Shown here in pieces: positions 1-7,795 of a stretch of DNA of 64,000 bases. A model generated the notes under the pieces. That model was not told where the DNA came from. It saw only the letters and a list, made by a program, of their open reading frames with translations, and ran no database searches. The stretch spans positions 1 to 64,000 of the forward strand of contig ONHA01000022.1 in NCBI GenBank assembly GCA_900317515.1. The letters are read 5' to 3'. The position numbers and the translations under genes were made by a program. This DNA is from an uncultured Eubacteriales bacterium (lineage in GTDB: Bacteria; Bacillota; Clostridia; Lachnospirales; Lachnospiraceae). How positions within the stretch are numbered: position 1 is the stretch's first letter; the number at the start of each line of letters is the position of its first letter.

Positions 1-932
1 GCGCCGAGCACTTCCGTGATGGTTTTCATTTCCATCCCCATCTCGTGCATTTTTCGGGCGGTCTGTTTGCTGTTTTCGGTTTTACCTTCCGCTATTCCAT
101 CAGCCTTCCCGGCATTATAGGCTCTTTTTGTCTCGTAATCCAGAACTTTTCCACCCATGATCTCTCCGACTCCTTTCCTTACCGTATTGTATTTTGCAGC
201 GATGTGTTCAAGAACTCTCCGTGACATGTCGAGAATCGTCCCGCGTTCATAAACGGACAGCCTGCCGTCCGTCACAGCCTGCTCCAGCTGCTCCATAAAG
301 GTGACATATTCATCCGTCAGATGTCTTCTTTTTTCCTTGTCTTCATTATACACCCCAAACTGCATCTCGTGTACAAAAATATAGAAGGGGAGCAGGAAAT
401 AAAGCTCCTTTTCAAAGAGCTCCCTGAGGCTGTAATCCCTGATTTTCATGACATGGAAATCGAAGCTGACGCTCCCGCCCGGTGTCGTCAGGCTGATCTT
501 CATGACAGCCGGTGTGCTTTTTGTGCTCCGGAGGAACAGCACGGCCGCATTCGGGATGGTGATGTGAAGTGTGTTCCCCCTGATCTCCCGGGTATCGATC
601 GCCTCCTGGGTCGCATACTCGAACATCCTGATAATCATGCTGTTATCGGGCCTTGACTGGCACTCGAAGATATAGTTTTCCGGTTTCTCACCCATGATCG
701 TGAAGGCGCTGTCGGTGATGCGCTTTTTATTTTCGGAATTCATCCCGGGCAGAAAATGCTCGTTCGCCCGGAGTACGACCTGCTCACGGCCCGTATAGGA
801 CTTCCCGAACACCTCGTTGACCACGGGGATCAACAGCCTGGGGCAGTCGACGAGGAGCGTCTTGAACGCGTCATCGTAGGGTGTCCCGAATGCCTTGTTT
901 TTTGTGTCTTTGGGGCTTTTTTGTTTTCTCAT
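1..932 (-). CDS. Rpn-type / PD-(D/E)XK nuclease family transposase-like protein, 3' end cut by window
   Basis: The reverse strand is open from an ATG at 932 to the window edge, about 310 codons without a stop. GGGAGGA lies 6 nt before the ATG. The N-terminal part reads TPYDDAFKTLL. Near residues 70-95 there is an Asp (ITDSAF) followed by FECQSRPDN, the D...ExQ pattern of the PD-(D/E)XK nuclease fold in Rpn-like proteins (TIGR01784/PF12784 group). The C-terminal part ends in an Ala/Gly/Glu-rich stretch (AYNAGKADGIAEGKTE), typical of this family just before its end, so little is missing. Members are recombination-promoting nucleases or domesticated transposases; the role here is not known. No terminal inverted repeats are visible beside it. 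Confidence 0.8.
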   Translation of the reverse strand, partial: MRKQKSPKDTKNKAFGTPYDDAFKTLLVDCPRLLIPVVNEVFGKSYTGREQVVLRANEHFLPGMNSENKKRITDSAFTIMGEKPENYIFECQSRPDNSMIIRMFEYATQEAIDTREIRGNTLHITIPNAAVLFLRSTKSTPAVMKISLTTPGGSVSFDFHVMKIRDYSLRELFEKELYFLLPFYIFVHEMQFGVYNEDKEKRRHLTDEYVTFMEQLEQAVTDGRLSVYERGTILDMSRRVLEHIAAKYNTVRKGVGEIMGGKVLDYETKRAYNAGKADGIAEGKTENSKQTARKMHEMGMEMKTITEVLG

Positions 933-1041
933 AGCGTGTCCTCCCACATAAATCCATGTTCGCTCCATGGAAGTCTCTCCTTTTCCTAAGGAGAACACTA
1001 CTGGATTTATGCTGCAAAGTCAAGAGCGGATTTGGGGAGGA

Positions 1042-1094
1042 TTCGACGTGTGGGGACGGTTCTCCTCCGCGAAGAACCGTCCCCACACGTCGAA
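1042..1094. repeat. Long perfect palindrome of the GGGACGGTTCT family
   Basis: A 22-bp arm at 1042-1063 is an exact inverted copy of 1073-1094 with a 9-nt loop. The core is GGGGACGGTTCT...AGAACCGTCCCC. It lies between the divergent Rpn-like gene and the 69-residue-repeat protein and has no T-run, so it is not a classical terminator. Related palindromes occur at 5337-5383, 7748-7782, 15681-15810 and 29535-29563. Confidence 0.85.
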
Positions 1095-1108
1095 ATTTCC
1101 CTCTCTCC

Positions 1109-1142
1109 TGTGACACTTCTGTGACAGGCCCCGTGATATAGT
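1109..1142 (+). promoter_or_regulatory. Tandem TGTGAC boxes overlapping a candidate promoter
   Basis: TGTGAC occurs at 1109-1114 and again at 1120-1125, separated by 5 nt, so the repeat period is 11 bp, one helical turn. A TATAGT -10-like hexamer follows at 1137-1142, about 90 nt before the next start codon. Hexamer-N5-hexamer direct repeats are the usual binding pattern of OmpR-type response regulators. The WalR box is TGTWAH-N5-TGTWAH, and this site differs from it at the fourth base. Regulator identity is inference. Confidence 0.4.
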
Positions 1143-1229
1143 GAAGTTGCTTCAAGAGAAGCACTGAAAAATAAAAAATAAATCGCAAGCCGATTTCCTA
1201 AAACTCAGACTAATAAAGGAGAAAAAATC

Positions 1230-2081
1230 ATGAAAAAGTCCATTAAAATCGCCGCAACCGTCGCTCTCTGCATCTCCCTCGCAGCCACCGCCTTCACGGT
1301 GTTCAAGCTCGGCAACAAGATGGCCGCCGCGCAGGCCGCCTCCGTAAGCCGGCCCGCAGCTGTCACAGCCGCCGTGATCAAGACCCCCGAGATCAAAAAT
1401 GTCACAAGCAAAGCCGCCGAGAACAAGGCCACCGAGGTCCGGAATTTCACCAGCAAGGACGCCGCCAAGAAGAAAGCCGAGGAGGTAAAGAAGGCCGAAG
1501 AGGCAAAGAAGGCTGAAGAGGCGAAGAAGGCCGAAGAGGCTAAGAAAGCTGAGGAAGCCAAGAAAGCTGAGGAGGCTAAAAAGGCTGCAGAGACCGAGGC
1601 CGCCGAGCCGGCAAGCATCAAGGACCTCCACAATCCGATGTACTCGAGAGTATACCCGGGTATGGAGTCCGAGTCCCAGGCTGACGCTGAGGAGGAATCC
1701 TACGGTGAGATCACCGATGAGTCCAAGGCGCTCCTCTTCGACACCTACGCAAATATCTACAGCGAGAAGCTGGTGAGCTCCCTCCGCGAGTACTTCGGGG
1801 ACGATAAGGCCCTCGATAAGCTCGCCGAGATCGAGCAGGCTCCCTTCCGCAGCAGAGTGTATCCGGGCATGGAGTCCGAAAATGAAAACACCGGAAACGA
1901 CGAGTCCATCGGCGAGCTGACCGAGGAGACCAGGCAGGTTCTCATCGAGTCCCTCACCGACACCTACGGCGAGAAGATGGTCAGCGCCTTCCGCGAGCAG
2001 TTCGGCGACGAGAGAGCGATCAGCATGCTCCTTTCGATGCGCAATGCCGTGTCCTACAGCAGAGTCTACACGGGCATGTGA
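1230..2081 (+). CDS. Secreted or membrane-anchored protein with KKAEEA coiled coil and exact 69-residue repeats
   Basis: 283 residues, ATG preceded by AAAGGAG. Residues 6-26 are hydrophobic and form a signal peptide or anchor; AAAQA-AS near residue 35 could be a signal peptidase site. Residues 81-116 are six KKAEE(V/A) units, predicted to form a long charged helix. The C-terminal half holds SRVYPGM at 139-145 and 208-214 and SRVYTGM at 277-283, the last seven residues: a period of exactly 69. Between the copies the sequence is acidic then helical, with matching FGDDKA / FGDERA segments. No family is recognised. It is monocistronic between a palindrome and a strong terminator. A role at the cell surface is inference. 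Confidence 0.85.
   Translation: MKKSIKIAATVALCISLAATAFTVFKLGNKMAAAQAASVSRPAAVTAAVIKTPEIKNVTSKAAENKATEVRNFTSKDAAKKKAEEVKKAEEAKKAEEAKKAEEAKKAEEAKKAEEAKKAAETEAAEPASIKDLHNPMYSRVYPGMESESQADAEEESYGEITDESKALLFDTYANIYSEKLVSSLREYFGDDKALDKLAEIEQAPFRSRVYPGMESENENTGNDESIGELTEETRQVLIESLTDTYGEKMVSAFREQFGDERAISMLLSMRNAVSYSRVYTGM
1470..1577 (+). repeat. Six 18-bp tandem repeats coding KKAEE(A/V)
   Basis: In-frame 18-bp units (AAG-AAG-GCC-GAA-GAG-GCN type) with synonymous differences between copies, so selection on the protein repeat is likely. Confidence 0.85.
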
Positions 2082-2118
2082 TCCGATTGAACCAGACAGA
2101 TCAAAATACCCCCCCATA

Positions 2119-2166
2119 AAAGAGCGGGAGCCCCGCCGGATCGATCCGGCGGGGCTCCCGCTCTTT
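2119..2166. terminator. Strong bidirectional terminator
   Basis: Perfect 24-bp inverted repeat (2119-2142 with 2143-2166) with A-run and T-run at its ends, just after the repeat protein gene. It is one of the most stable hairpins in the window. Confidence 0.9.
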
Positions 2167-2267
2167 ATGTCCGGTGCAAACACTCCGCGAGGTATGTGTT
2201 GAAAATACAAAGGATTTATGTTATTTTTTGAACATTACAGACGTTTGCGATGCTGCAAGGGGTGGGT

Positions 2268-2426
2268 ATGAAAAAGATGCTTAAGATAATCGGAATCATT
2301 GTGCTTGTCTTCGCGGTGCTCGTTGTTCTTCTGTTCGTGAAGGCGGCCGCGAAGGCCTTTATCGGTGAGAAGCCGGAGCTTATGGAAAATGAACTGTATG
2401 AGAGGCAGCAGATCGATCTTGGATAA
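2268..2426 (+). CDS. 52-residue single-pass membrane peptide, unknown function
   Basis: An ATG at 2268 after AAGGGGTG opens a 52-codon frame ending TAA at 2424-2426. The peptide has a lysine-rich start (MKKMLK), a hydrophobic helix at residues 7-24 (IIGIIVLVFAVLVVLLFV) and a charged tail with KPELMENELYERQQ. The frame is followed at once by a hairpin terminator, so it looks like its own transcription unit. The topology is that of a small membrane modulator or a type I toxin-like peptide, but no antisense RNA or family match is visible. Function unknown. Confidence 0.6.
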   Translation: MKKMLKIIGIIVLVFAVLVVLLFVKAAAKAFIGEKPELMENELYERQQIDLG

Positions 2427-2431
2427 AGGCG

Positions 2432-2485
2432 GGAGGGCCGGAAGTTAGAACGCTAAGCGTTCTCACTTCCGGCCCTCCTGTTATT
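2432..2485 (+). terminator. Terminator after the 52-residue peptide gene
   Basis: Arms 2432-2454 and 2456-2478 pair with one mismatch (GGAGGGCCGGAAGT with its complement), followed by TGTTATTT. It abuts the stop of the opposite-strand gene, so it may act in both directions. Confidence 0.75.
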
Positions 2486-3479
2486 TCACTGCCATGTCCG
2501 TCTGGATATACCGCTGCTTCACCAGCAGGAAGTCCTCGAGACTCATCAGGATATGGTAGAGCACCGCGCGATTCTCGAACTCGTCCCGGGTGACTGGGAG
2601 GGGTTCATTTTTCATATGGGCGAAAATATCGTCAAGGCGCGCAAGCTGCTCCGTCGGGACGTTCATCGCGGTCACGTATTTGCTCATGTAGCGGATGTAG
2701 TCCTCGACGACGGCAACCTGCTTCGGCAGGCTTTTGATCTTCCGAAGTTCGGCGTGGAGCTCCTCGAGGATCTCGCACTGGCGCTCCCGCATCTCGAAAT
2801 ACCGGATGTAGTACTCGGGATTGTCCTCGAACGAGTTGCCCTCGTACTCCGCGGAGAGATGGATCCAGCGGTTTAGGCCTGAGAGGAGCACGTCGATCTC
2901 CTTCCAGATGTCGCGGTCGCCCAGTGTCCCGGCGAGGTAATCGGCGGTGCCGGTCAGGATCGACTGCATTTCATTTTGAATGCTCGCGATTCCGCCGTCG
3001 AGCTTCTTCTTGGTGGTGTCCGTCGCGCGGAAGAGGTTGAAGAGGAAGGCGAAGACCATGCCGATGATGACGATGTAGAACTCATTTATGATGACGCCGG
3101 TCGTGAAATCGTCGACGCTTAAAAAATGCGTTCCCGCGACCACATTGGCCGAGAGGGCCGCGCCCCAGCCGAAGAGCTCGCTCACCATGACGGTGATGAA
3201 AATGAAGATCCCGAACGCGACCCACTCGCTGGGGACATAGTGGAAGAGAACAAAGGCCGCGGCGGCCGTGATGCCGAAGCTGATGAGTCTCGCGACGGAG
3301 AGCTTCAGCGTGTCCTTGGCGGTCGTCAGCATCGAGAAAATGCAGATCACGCCGGCCTGGGTGTAGAAGAGCAGGCCGCAGGCATGGGCGGTCAGGACCG
3401 CGAGGGAGCTGCCGAGGGCGATGCGGAGGGAGTAGATGAACCATTTTTTCCAGTTGGCTTTAAGGCGGTCGAGGTACAT
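2481..3479 (-). CDS. Aromatic acid exporter / FUSC-like membrane protein
   Basis: 332 residues from ATG at 3479, chosen because AAAGGAGG lies 6-7 nt upstream; a longer frame to 3524 has no binding site. The first ~150 residues form four to six membrane helices (LGSSLAVLTAHACGLLFYTQAG, ITAAAAFVLFHYV, FIFITVMVSELFG). The remainder is a soluble, charged, helical cytoplasmic domain. This matches the ArAE_1/DUF939 and FUSC group, proposed exporters of aromatic carboxylic acids related to E. coli AaeB halves. The substrate is unknown. It is monocistronic. Confidence 0.75.
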   Translation of the reverse strand: MYLDRLKANWKKWFIYSLRIALGSSLAVLTAHACGLLFYTQAGVICIFSMLTTAKDTLKLSVARLISFGITAAAAFVLFHYVPSEWVAFGIFIFITVMVSELFGWGAALSANVVAGTHFLSVDDFTTGVIINEFYIVIIGMVFAFLFNLFRATDTTKKKLDGGIASIQNEMQSILTGTADYLAGTLGDRDIWKEIDVLLSGLNRWIHLSAEYEGNSFEDNPEYYIRYFEMRERQCEILEELHAELRKIKSLPKQVAVVEDYIRYMSKYVTAMNVPTEQLARLDDIFAHMKNEPLPVTRDEFENRAVLYHILMSLEDFLLVKQRYIQTDMAVK

Positions 3480-3609
3480 GGGGGCCTCCTTTGGGAAGTG
3501 CGGAAAAACAGGAAAATTATACAATTATTATAGCATAAAAGAGCAGATTTGGAAGAATAATTACTGATTTACCGGGCAGTTATGTCTTTATGAAAACAAC
3601 TCTTTACGG

Positions 3610-3615
3610 TATAAT
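3610..3615 (+). promoter_or_regulatory. Candidate -10 element TATAAT
   Basis: Consensus TATAAT 28 nt before the ATG at 3643; the -35 region (TTTATG) is poor. Confidence 0.35.
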
Positions 3616-3642
3616 GATAGGAGAGCCACGGAGGTGCATATC

Positions 3643-5331
3643 ATGGAAAATAAAAACAGATTCAAAAAGTCCAATACGACACTAAAGTGCGGGCTATTTA
3701 CAGCTGCGTTCGCGGTGATCTTCTACTATTTTTATCTGCCGCCCGTCAACATCAAGAGCGCGAGATGCATGTCGTATCTCTTTATCGTCTCGCTGGTCTT
3801 CACGATCCTCTACTATTTCAGCGGGGGCAATGCGCCTGTGCGCATCCAGGGCAACACGATCTCCTTTGACCCGCAGGCGAAAGCGAAGTCGAAGATACCG
3901 GGGATGATCACGGCGGGGCTGTTCATTTTACCGGTGGTGATCACGTTCATTTTCAGCAGCACGATCTTTCATGCGAGAGCCTACAGCCGGATCCTCACGG
4001 TGACGGAGGGAACCGTCGCGGACATCCCCTCGGCGGAGAAGACGGCCTCGATCGCGCTCATGGACACTGCGTCGGCGGAGAAGCTCGGCAACCGCGAGAT
4101 CGGGTCCCTCTCCAGGGTGGTCAGCCAGTACAATGTGAGCGGCTACACGCAGATCGACTACCAGGGAACCCCGGTCAAGACCTCGCCGCTCCGCTATGAC
4201 GGCATCATCAAGTGGTGGAAGAACCGCAAAAACGGTGTCCCGGGCTACGTCCTCGTGGACCCGGTCCGGATGGATGCGGACTATACCGAGCTGCCGAAGG
4301 GGATGATCTACGTCCCGTCGGCGTACTTCAATGAGAATCTGGAGAGGCATATCCGGTTTCATTTTCCGACCGTGATGTTCGACGATGTGCATTTTGAGAT
4401 CGACGAGGAGGGCAATCCCTGGTACGTGGCCTCGGTCTACGACCATCTGGTCGGCCTCTACGGCGGCGACCAGGTCGTCGGCGCGATCCTGGTGGACCCG
4501 GTGACGGGCGCGTGCGAGAAGAAGGCGGTCGGCGACATCCCGCGCTGGGTGGACGTGGTTTTCCCGGGCGACCTCATCTGTGCCCAGTACAACAACGCGG
4601 CTCAGCTGCATTCCGGGTTCATCAACTCGGTGATCGGCCAGAGCGGCTGCCGCAAGATCACGGAGTACGAAAGTGACGACGAGTACACCTCGGACTACGG
4701 TTACATTTCCAAGGACGGAGATATCTGGATCTACACGGGCGTGACCTCGCTCAACAATGACAGCTCGAACATCGGGTTCATCCTTTCAAATGAGCGGACG
4801 GAAGAGACCATCTTCATCACCTGCTCGGGCGCGGACGAGTTCTCCGCGATGGCCTCGGCCCAGGGCGAGGTGCAGGAGAAGCGCTACGCGGCCTCCTTCC
4901 CGTCGCTGATCCTGCTCGACGAGGTTCCGACCTACATCATGGTCCTTAAGGACGCGAGCGGCCTCGTCAAAATGTACGCCTGCGTCAATGTCGAGCAGTA
5001 CAACATGGTCGCGACCGCCACGACCCAGGCTGACTGCATCGCAAAGTACAAGGCGCTGGTCGCGGGCCGCATCAGCCAGGCGGAGGCGACGGCGGAGGGC
5101 ACCGTGGTCGATGTGCCGGAGGAGACGGATACGTCTTCCTGGGAGACCCGGACGGTGACGATCGCGAAGATGCGGGAGATCGTCAGGGACGGCAACACCT
5201 ATCTCTACATTGTCGATGAAAATGAAAACATCTACTCCGCCCGCTACACGGACGTCATCGATATGATCCTCGTCGAGGAGGGCGATACGGTGACGATCCT
5301 TACGGACGGGGAGAGATTTGTGATGAAGTAA
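3643..5331 (+). CDS. Membrane-anchored protein of unknown function
   Basis: 562 residues from ATG at 3643, which has GGAGG 8 nt upstream; an in-frame GTG at 3634 lies inside that site. Three hydrophobic segments occur in the first ~105 residues (LFTAAFAVIFYYFYL, YLFIVSLVFTILYYF, GLFILPVVITFIFSS), followed by about 450 residues likely outside the membrane. The large domain contains YIMVLKDASGLVKMYACVNVEQYN. It ends in a small beta-rich module (GNTYLYIVDENENIYSAR) with two sequential VEEGDTV-type strands. I do not recognise the family. It is a single gene ended by a palindromic hairpin. Confidence 0.75.
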   Translation: MENKNRFKKSNTTLKCGLFTAAFAVIFYYFYLPPVNIKSARCMSYLFIVSLVFTILYYFSGGNAPVRIQGNTISFDPQAKAKSKIPGMITAGLFILPVVITFIFSSTIFHARAYSRILTVTEGTVADIPSAEKTASIALMDTASAEKLGNREIGSLSRVVSQYNVSGYTQIDYQGTPVKTSPLRYDGIIKWWKNRKNGVPGYVLVDPVRMDADYTELPKGMIYVPSAYFNENLERHIRFHFPTVMFDDVHFEIDEEGNPWYVASVYDHLVGLYGGDQVVGAILVDPVTGACEKKAVGDIPRWVDVVFPGDLICAQYNNAAQLHSGFINSVIGQSGCRKITEYESDDEYTSDYGYISKDGDIWIYTGVTSLNNDSSNIGFILSNERTEETIFITCSGADEFSAMASAQGEVQEKRYAASFPSLILLDEVPTYIMVLKDASGLVKMYACVNVEQYNMVATATTQADCIAKYKALVAGRISQAEATAEGTVVDVPEETDTSSWETRTVTIAKMREIVRDGNTYLYIVDENENIYSARYTDVIDMILVEEGDTVTILTDGERFVMK

Positions 5332-5336
5332 GGCTG

Positions 5337-5383
5337 AGGGACGGCTCTTTCGAGTCGTCCTTTTCGGCTTCAGAACCGTCCCT
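5337..5383 (+). terminator. Terminator formed by a GGGACGG-family palindrome
   Basis: Outer arms AGGGACGGCTCT (5337-5348) and AGAACCGTCCCT (5372-5383) pair with one mismatch. A nested stem, GGACGGCTC with GAGTCGTCC (5339-5360), is followed by TTTT and could end transcription of the upstream gene. Confidence 0.65.
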
Positions 5384-6242
5384 TCACCTGCGCAAGGAAC
5401 CGTTCCGCGACCGGAGTGAAGGCCTGGTAGCGGTTCCAGATGAGGTACAGCTTTACCTCGAGCCTCGGAGTGAGCGGGCGGAAGACAAGGCCGCTCCCCT
5501 CGGAGACGTCGACGAGGTCGCGGAAGGAGAGCTGGTACCCGAGCCCCTCCTTCACGAAGAGGGAGGCGTTGTAGGCGAGGCGGAAGGAGCCCTCGAGGCG
5601 GAGCTCGCCGAACCGGTCGCCGGCCCACGCCCTGATGTCTCCCTCCCAGCCCTGCTCGGAGGTGAAGAGGGGGAGACCTGCGAGGTCATCGATCAGGATT
5701 TCATTTTTCTCAGCCAGCGGCGAATCGGCGGGGAGGATCAGACCCCAGACGTCCCCTTCCGGGAACGGGACGAACTCGTACTTTCGCGTGTCGGGAGCGT
5801 CGCAGATCACCGCAAAGTCGAGAAGTCCCTTATCAAGTTTTTCGGTCACCTGCTCGGTGTCTCCGCTTGTGATGTGGTAGCGGAGGCCCGGGCAGGTTTC
5901 TTTAAATGCGCGGATCTCCCGGGCGAGGTAGCGGATCTGGTAGGATTCGGCGAGACCGAAATAGAGGTCGCCCCCGGCGATATCGTCCAGCGAGAGAAAC
6001 TCCTTTTCAATCTTGTCCGCCATCGTGACGAGGTCCTCCGCCCGGTCGCGAAGGAGGGCGCCTTCCTCGGTCAGCGCGATGCTGAAGCTGCGGCGGATGA
6101 ACAGCTTCTTGCCAAGCTCATCCTCCAGCGCTTTCAGCGCCTTGGAGAGGGTGGGCTGGGTGACGTGCAGAAGGTCGGCGGCGCGGGTCATATTTTCCTC
6201 GCGCGCGACAGCCAGGAAGTAGCGAAGGGTTCTTATTTCCAT
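5370..6242 (-). CDS. LysR-family transcriptional regulator
   Basis: 290 residues from ATG at 6242, with GAGAGGT upstream. The N-terminal winged helix-turn-helix reads MEIRTLRYFLAVAREENMTRAADLLHVTQPTLSKALK, a textbook LysR start. It is followed by a linker helix and a type 2 periplasmic-binding-like effector domain (residues 90-290), including PADSPLAEKNEI. It is divergent from the small protein at 6359 and the aldo/keto reductase at 6603, so these are its likely targets. The intergenic region holds a perfect palindrome (6272-6287) suited to be its operator. The co-inducer is unknown. Confidence 0.9.
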   Translation of the reverse strand: MEIRTLRYFLAVAREENMTRAADLLHVTQPTLSKALKALEDELGKKLFIRRSFSIALTEEGALLRDRAEDLVTMADKIEKEFLSLDDIAGGDLYFGLAESYQIRYLAREIRAFKETCPGLRYHITSGDTEQVTEKLDKGLLDFAVICDAPDTRKYEFVPFPEGDVWGLILPADSPLAEKNEILIDDLAGLPLFTSEQGWEGDIRAWAGDRFGELRLEGSFRLAYNASLFVKEGLGYQLSFRDLVDVSEGSGLVFRPLTPRLEVKLYLIWNRYQAFTPVAERFLAQVKGRF

Positions 6243-6271
6243 GAAAATACCTCTCGGGATATGCCTTAAAA

Positions 6272-6287
6272 GAATATCGTGATATTC
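6272..6287. promoter_or_regulatory. Candidate LysR operator palindrome
   Basis: GAATATCGTGATATTC is a perfect 7-2-7 inverted repeat located 30 nt before the regulator start and 72 nt before the divergent gene start. It contains the A/T-rich dyad expected of LysR boxes. A TACAAT -10-like hexamer for the rightward gene follows at 6322-6327. Confidence 0.5.
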
Positions 6288-6358
6288 ATTATAACCATTA
6301 GCGCAAAATCCCGCAAGAAGATACAATAAAACTGCAGATAATGAGAAAGGAGAGCGCC

Positions 6359-6589
6359 ATGGACGAACGGCTTGAGAAAATGACGATCGCGCTCGAAGAT
6401 GCCGGCTGCGGTGAGGAGGTCATCGCAAAGGCTGCGAGGCTTCTTGAGGCCGGGCGGGGAGAGGAGCTGGTGCGGCACCTTCGGCTCTGCCGCTGTGACC
6501 TGATGGAGGACCTGCACGAAACCCAGAAAAAAGTGGACCGCATGGACTATCTGATCCGGCAGACGGAGAAGACGATTACAGTGAAATGA
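6359..6589 (+). CDS. Small helical protein of unknown function
   Basis: 76 residues from ATG at 6359, which has AAAGGAG 7 nt upstream; an in-frame ATG at 6341 has none. The protein is charged and helical (LEKMTIALEDAGCGEEVIAK, LHETQKKVDRMDYLIRQTEK), with a likely coiled coil in the last 30 residues and a CRC pair in the middle. It lies 13 nt before the aldo/keto reductase and presumably shares its transcript. The family is not recognised; it may be a regulator partner of the reductase operon. Confidence 0.75.
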   Translation: MDERLEKMTIALEDAGCGEEVIAKAARLLEAGRGEELVRHLRLCRCDLMEDLHETQKKVDRMDYLIRQTEKTITVK

Positions 6590-6602
6590 GAGGAGGAAAC
6601 CA

Positions 6603-7736
6603 ATGATTTACAGAGATTTTCAGGATATCAAACTGTCGGCGCTCGGCTTCGGCGCGATGCGCCTTCCGGTGCTTGATGGAGATGACGGCAGGATCGATGA
6701 GGAGGCTGCGCTCCGCATGGTGGACACGGCCATGAAGAACGGTATCAACTATTACGACACCGCCTGGGGCTACCACGATGAGAACTCGGAGCTGGTTCTG
6801 GGCAAGGCTCTGGCCCGCTATCCGCGGGAGAGCTTCCATGTCGCGACCAAGTTCCCGGGGTATGACCCGTCCAACTGGGGAAAGGCGGAGGAGATCTTCG
6901 AGAGGCAGCTTGAGAAGCTGGGGGTTTCCTATTTTGACTTCTATCTCTTCCACAATGTGTGTGAAATGAACATCGATGCCTATCTCGACGATGAGAAGTA
7001 CGGCATTTTCAGTTATCTGATGGAGCAGAAAAAGAACGGACGCATCAGGCACCTCGGGTTCTCCTGCCACGGGGACCTGCCGGTTCTCACGCGCTTCCTC
7101 GATGCATACGGCGATCACATGGAGTTCTGCCAACTGCAGCTCAACTATCTCGACTGGACCTTCCAGAACGGCAGGGAAAAGGTGGAGATCTTAAATAAGC
7201 GGAACATCCCGGTGTGGGTCATGGAGCCGCTGCGCGGCGGAAAGCTCGCGAAGCTCGCCCCGGAGTACGAGGCGCGTCTTAAGGCGCTCCGCCCGGACGA
7301 GGAGATTCCGGCGTGGGCGTTCCGCTTCCTCACGAGCATCCCGTCCGTGACCATGATCCTCTCCGGGATGTCAAACGAGGAGCAGCTTGAGAAGAACCTT
7401 GCTACATTTTCGGAGGATAAGAAGCTCTCCGAGGCGGAGATGAAGGAGCTCATGGATGTTGCGGACAGGATGCTCTCGGTCGGCACGGTGCCCTGCACGG
7501 CCTGCCACTACTGCGTGAGCCACTGCCCGCAGGGGCTTGATATCCCGAATCTCATTTCGCTCTACAATGAGCATGTCTACACGGGAGGCGGGTTCATCGC
7601 GCCGATGGCGCTCGCGGCGCTCCCGGAGGAGAAGCAGCCGCAGTCCTGCCTCGGGTGCAGGAGCTGCGAGGTGGTGTGTCCGCAGCAGATTAAGATATCT
7701 GAGGTGCTGGCGGATTTTTCGGAAAAGTTAAGGTGA
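6603..7736 (+). CDS. Aldo/keto reductase with C-terminal 4Fe-4S ferredoxin domain
   Basis: 377 residues after GAGAGGAGG. Residues 1-285 form the aldo/keto reductase barrel: GFGAMRLP near the start, the catalytic Asp-Tyr pair in NYYDTAWGYHDENSE, Lys in VATKFP, and the FYLFHNVCE and HLGFSCHGD segments. Residues ~298-360 carry cysteine sets CTACHYCVSHCP and CLGCRSCEVVCP for two [4Fe-4S] clusters. This architecture is common in anaerobes and suggests ferredoxin-linked reduction of an aldehyde or ketone, but the substrate is unknown. It is likely controlled by the divergent LysR protein. Confidence 0.92.
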   Translation: MIYRDFQDIKLSALGFGAMRLPVLDGDDGRIDEEAALRMVDTAMKNGINYYDTAWGYHDENSELVLGKALARYPRESFHVATKFPGYDPSNWGKAEEIFERQLEKLGVSYFDFYLFHNVCEMNIDAYLDDEKYGIFSYLMEQKKNGRIRHLGFSCHGDLPVLTRFLDAYGDHMEFCQLQLNYLDWTFQNGREKVEILNKRNIPVWVMEPLRGGKLAKLAPEYEARLKALRPDEEIPAWAFRFLTSIPSVTMILSGMSNEEQLEKNLATFSEDKKLSEAEMKELMDVADRMLSVGTVPCTACHYCVSHCPQGLDIPNLISLYNEHVYTGGGFIAPMALAALPEEKQPQSCLGCRSCEVVCPQQIKISEVLADFSEKLR

Positions 7737-7747
7737 GATGAAAATAC

Positions 7748-7782
7748 GAAGGGACGGATCTTTTTTTAAGATCCGTCCCTTC
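7748..7782. terminator. Bidirectional terminator, GGGACGG-family palindrome
   Basis: Perfect 15-bp arms 7748-7762 and 7768-7782 (core GGGACGGATCTT). It separates two convergent genes. Confidence 0.75.
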
Positions 7783-7795
7783 AGACTGTCTGTTT

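Noticed and set aside
1152-2210. 352-codon frame opposite the repeat protein
   Set aside because: It is Leu/Ser/Gly-rich from reading the KKAEEA repeats backwards, has no ribosome site, and covers the terminator.
2553-2876. 107-codon frame opposite the exporter-like gene
   Set aside because: Lies wholly inside a well supported gene and has no start signal.
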